Assembly (NCBI GenBank): GCA_023512835.1
Contig: CM042084.1
Span: 50,143,609-50,207,608 of the forward strand
Length of the DNA: 64,000 nt
Source of the DNA: Taxillus chinensis
Lineage: Eukaryota > Streptophyta > Magnoliopsida > Santalales > Loranthaceae
Direction: 5' to 3'
Shown here: piece after piece, positions 63,632-64,000 of the stretch
How the letters are laid out: each line of letters begins with the position of its first letter
Position numbering within the stretch: position 1 is the stretch's first letter
Notes under the pieces: model-generated
The model's database searches: none
Seen by the model: the letters and a program-made list of their open reading frames with translations, nothing else
What the model was told of the DNA's origin: nothing
Made by a program: the position numbers and the translations under genes

Positions 63632-64000
63632 GATGGTCCCTTGGAGCCTAGAGGGGGGTGAATAGGCTCTTATCGAAACTCTTTTCTCTCTCTTATGACA
63701 CAAACACTTATCCAGTTAAGTGATAGAATCACTGCGGAAGATAACCAGATAGTGGAAGAATTTTGTTTTATTATCAAAAGATAAATACAACAAAATAGAA
63801 GCAATACTCTCTTACACTCTGTTTACAAAATGGATTCACACACTAGCCTATATTCTATCTCTTGAACTCTTGTGCATACACAGGGTTTTATTTGCTTGCA
63901 CACCCACACAAATGTACAAGTACGAGTATTTATACAATCATTCCTAAGAGACAACCTTGGAACTAGTAGTTCCGGAATGCGTTCAGCACTAACTATTCCT
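63632..64000. repeat. Unclassified repeat-like sequence at window end
   Basis: Begins TGATGGTCCCTTGGAGCCTAG and AGGGGGGTGAATAGGCTC, words found at the start of some plant dispersed repeats, and continues AT-rich with CACAAATGTACAAGTACGAG. No open frame of interest. It may be the LTR of a further element that interrupts the A-type LTR, but the window ends first. Confidence 0.35.

Overview
This window is plant nuclear DNA, almost certainly from a eudicot, and consists of nested, decayed LTR retrotransposons. I find no host protein-coding gene, rRNA, tRNA or CRISPR array. The plant assignment rests on three lineages of plant Ty3/gypsy elements: Tekay-type chromoviruses with a C-terminal chromodomain, an Athila-like element, and a Tat/Ogre-like element with a second RNase H. 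A tRNA-iMet type primer site, long LTRs ending in GGGGCGTGACA and a 197-bp TRIM-type solo LTR agree with this. I cannot name the species.

Layout. 1-339 is an unclassified flank. Element A (minus, 340-6825) is a Tekay-type element with one complete 3' LTR (340-2721) and gag-pol truncated at its 5' end. Element B (plus, 6826-8989) keeps part of a 5' LTR, the primer site and a gag stub. The Athila-like element (minus, 8991-15085) has an LTR fragment that begins with a 185-bp-arm foldback, then accessory-ORF remnants and the integrase. Element C (plus, 15086-22752) is a nearly full Tekay element whose gag-pol is in one frame apart from nonsense codons. It is fused to a second Tekay element, F (22753-29022), which is split by a 2364-bp solo LTR with target-site duplication (TSD) CCAGC. 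The Tat/Ogre-like element D (plus, from 29023) carries a 1679-bp solo LTR (TSD ATAGC) and a TRIM solo LTR (TSD AATCT) in its gag region. Its terminal LTR (about 39705-42401) is split by Tekay element E1 (minus, 42402-60739, TSD ATAGA). The integrase of E1 is in turn split by complete element E2 (minus, 44973-54182, TSD TCTGC). The D LTR resumes at 60740, a second Tat-type LTR follows (about 61021-63028), and the window ends in an A-type LTR (63029 on) and an unclassified repeat.

How the parts work together. In each element gag and pol (protease, reverse transcriptase, RNase H, integrase, plus chromodomain in Tekay) would be one transcription unit driven from the LTR. None is intact here. C and D decay mainly by C-to-T type nonsense changes, whereas E1 and E2 have near-identical LTRs but many one-base deletions.

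The most interesting signals are in non-coding LTR structure. Palindromes change both arms together while loop and flanks stay fixed. A palindromic segment lies in opposite orientations in a Tekay and an Athila LTR. A conserved GT...AG pair suggests a leader intron of about 800-890 bp. A stem-loop next to the polypurine tract is duplicated at the pol stop codon. A 37-bp minisatellite varies in copy number. All identifications are by eye; no database search or alignment program was run.
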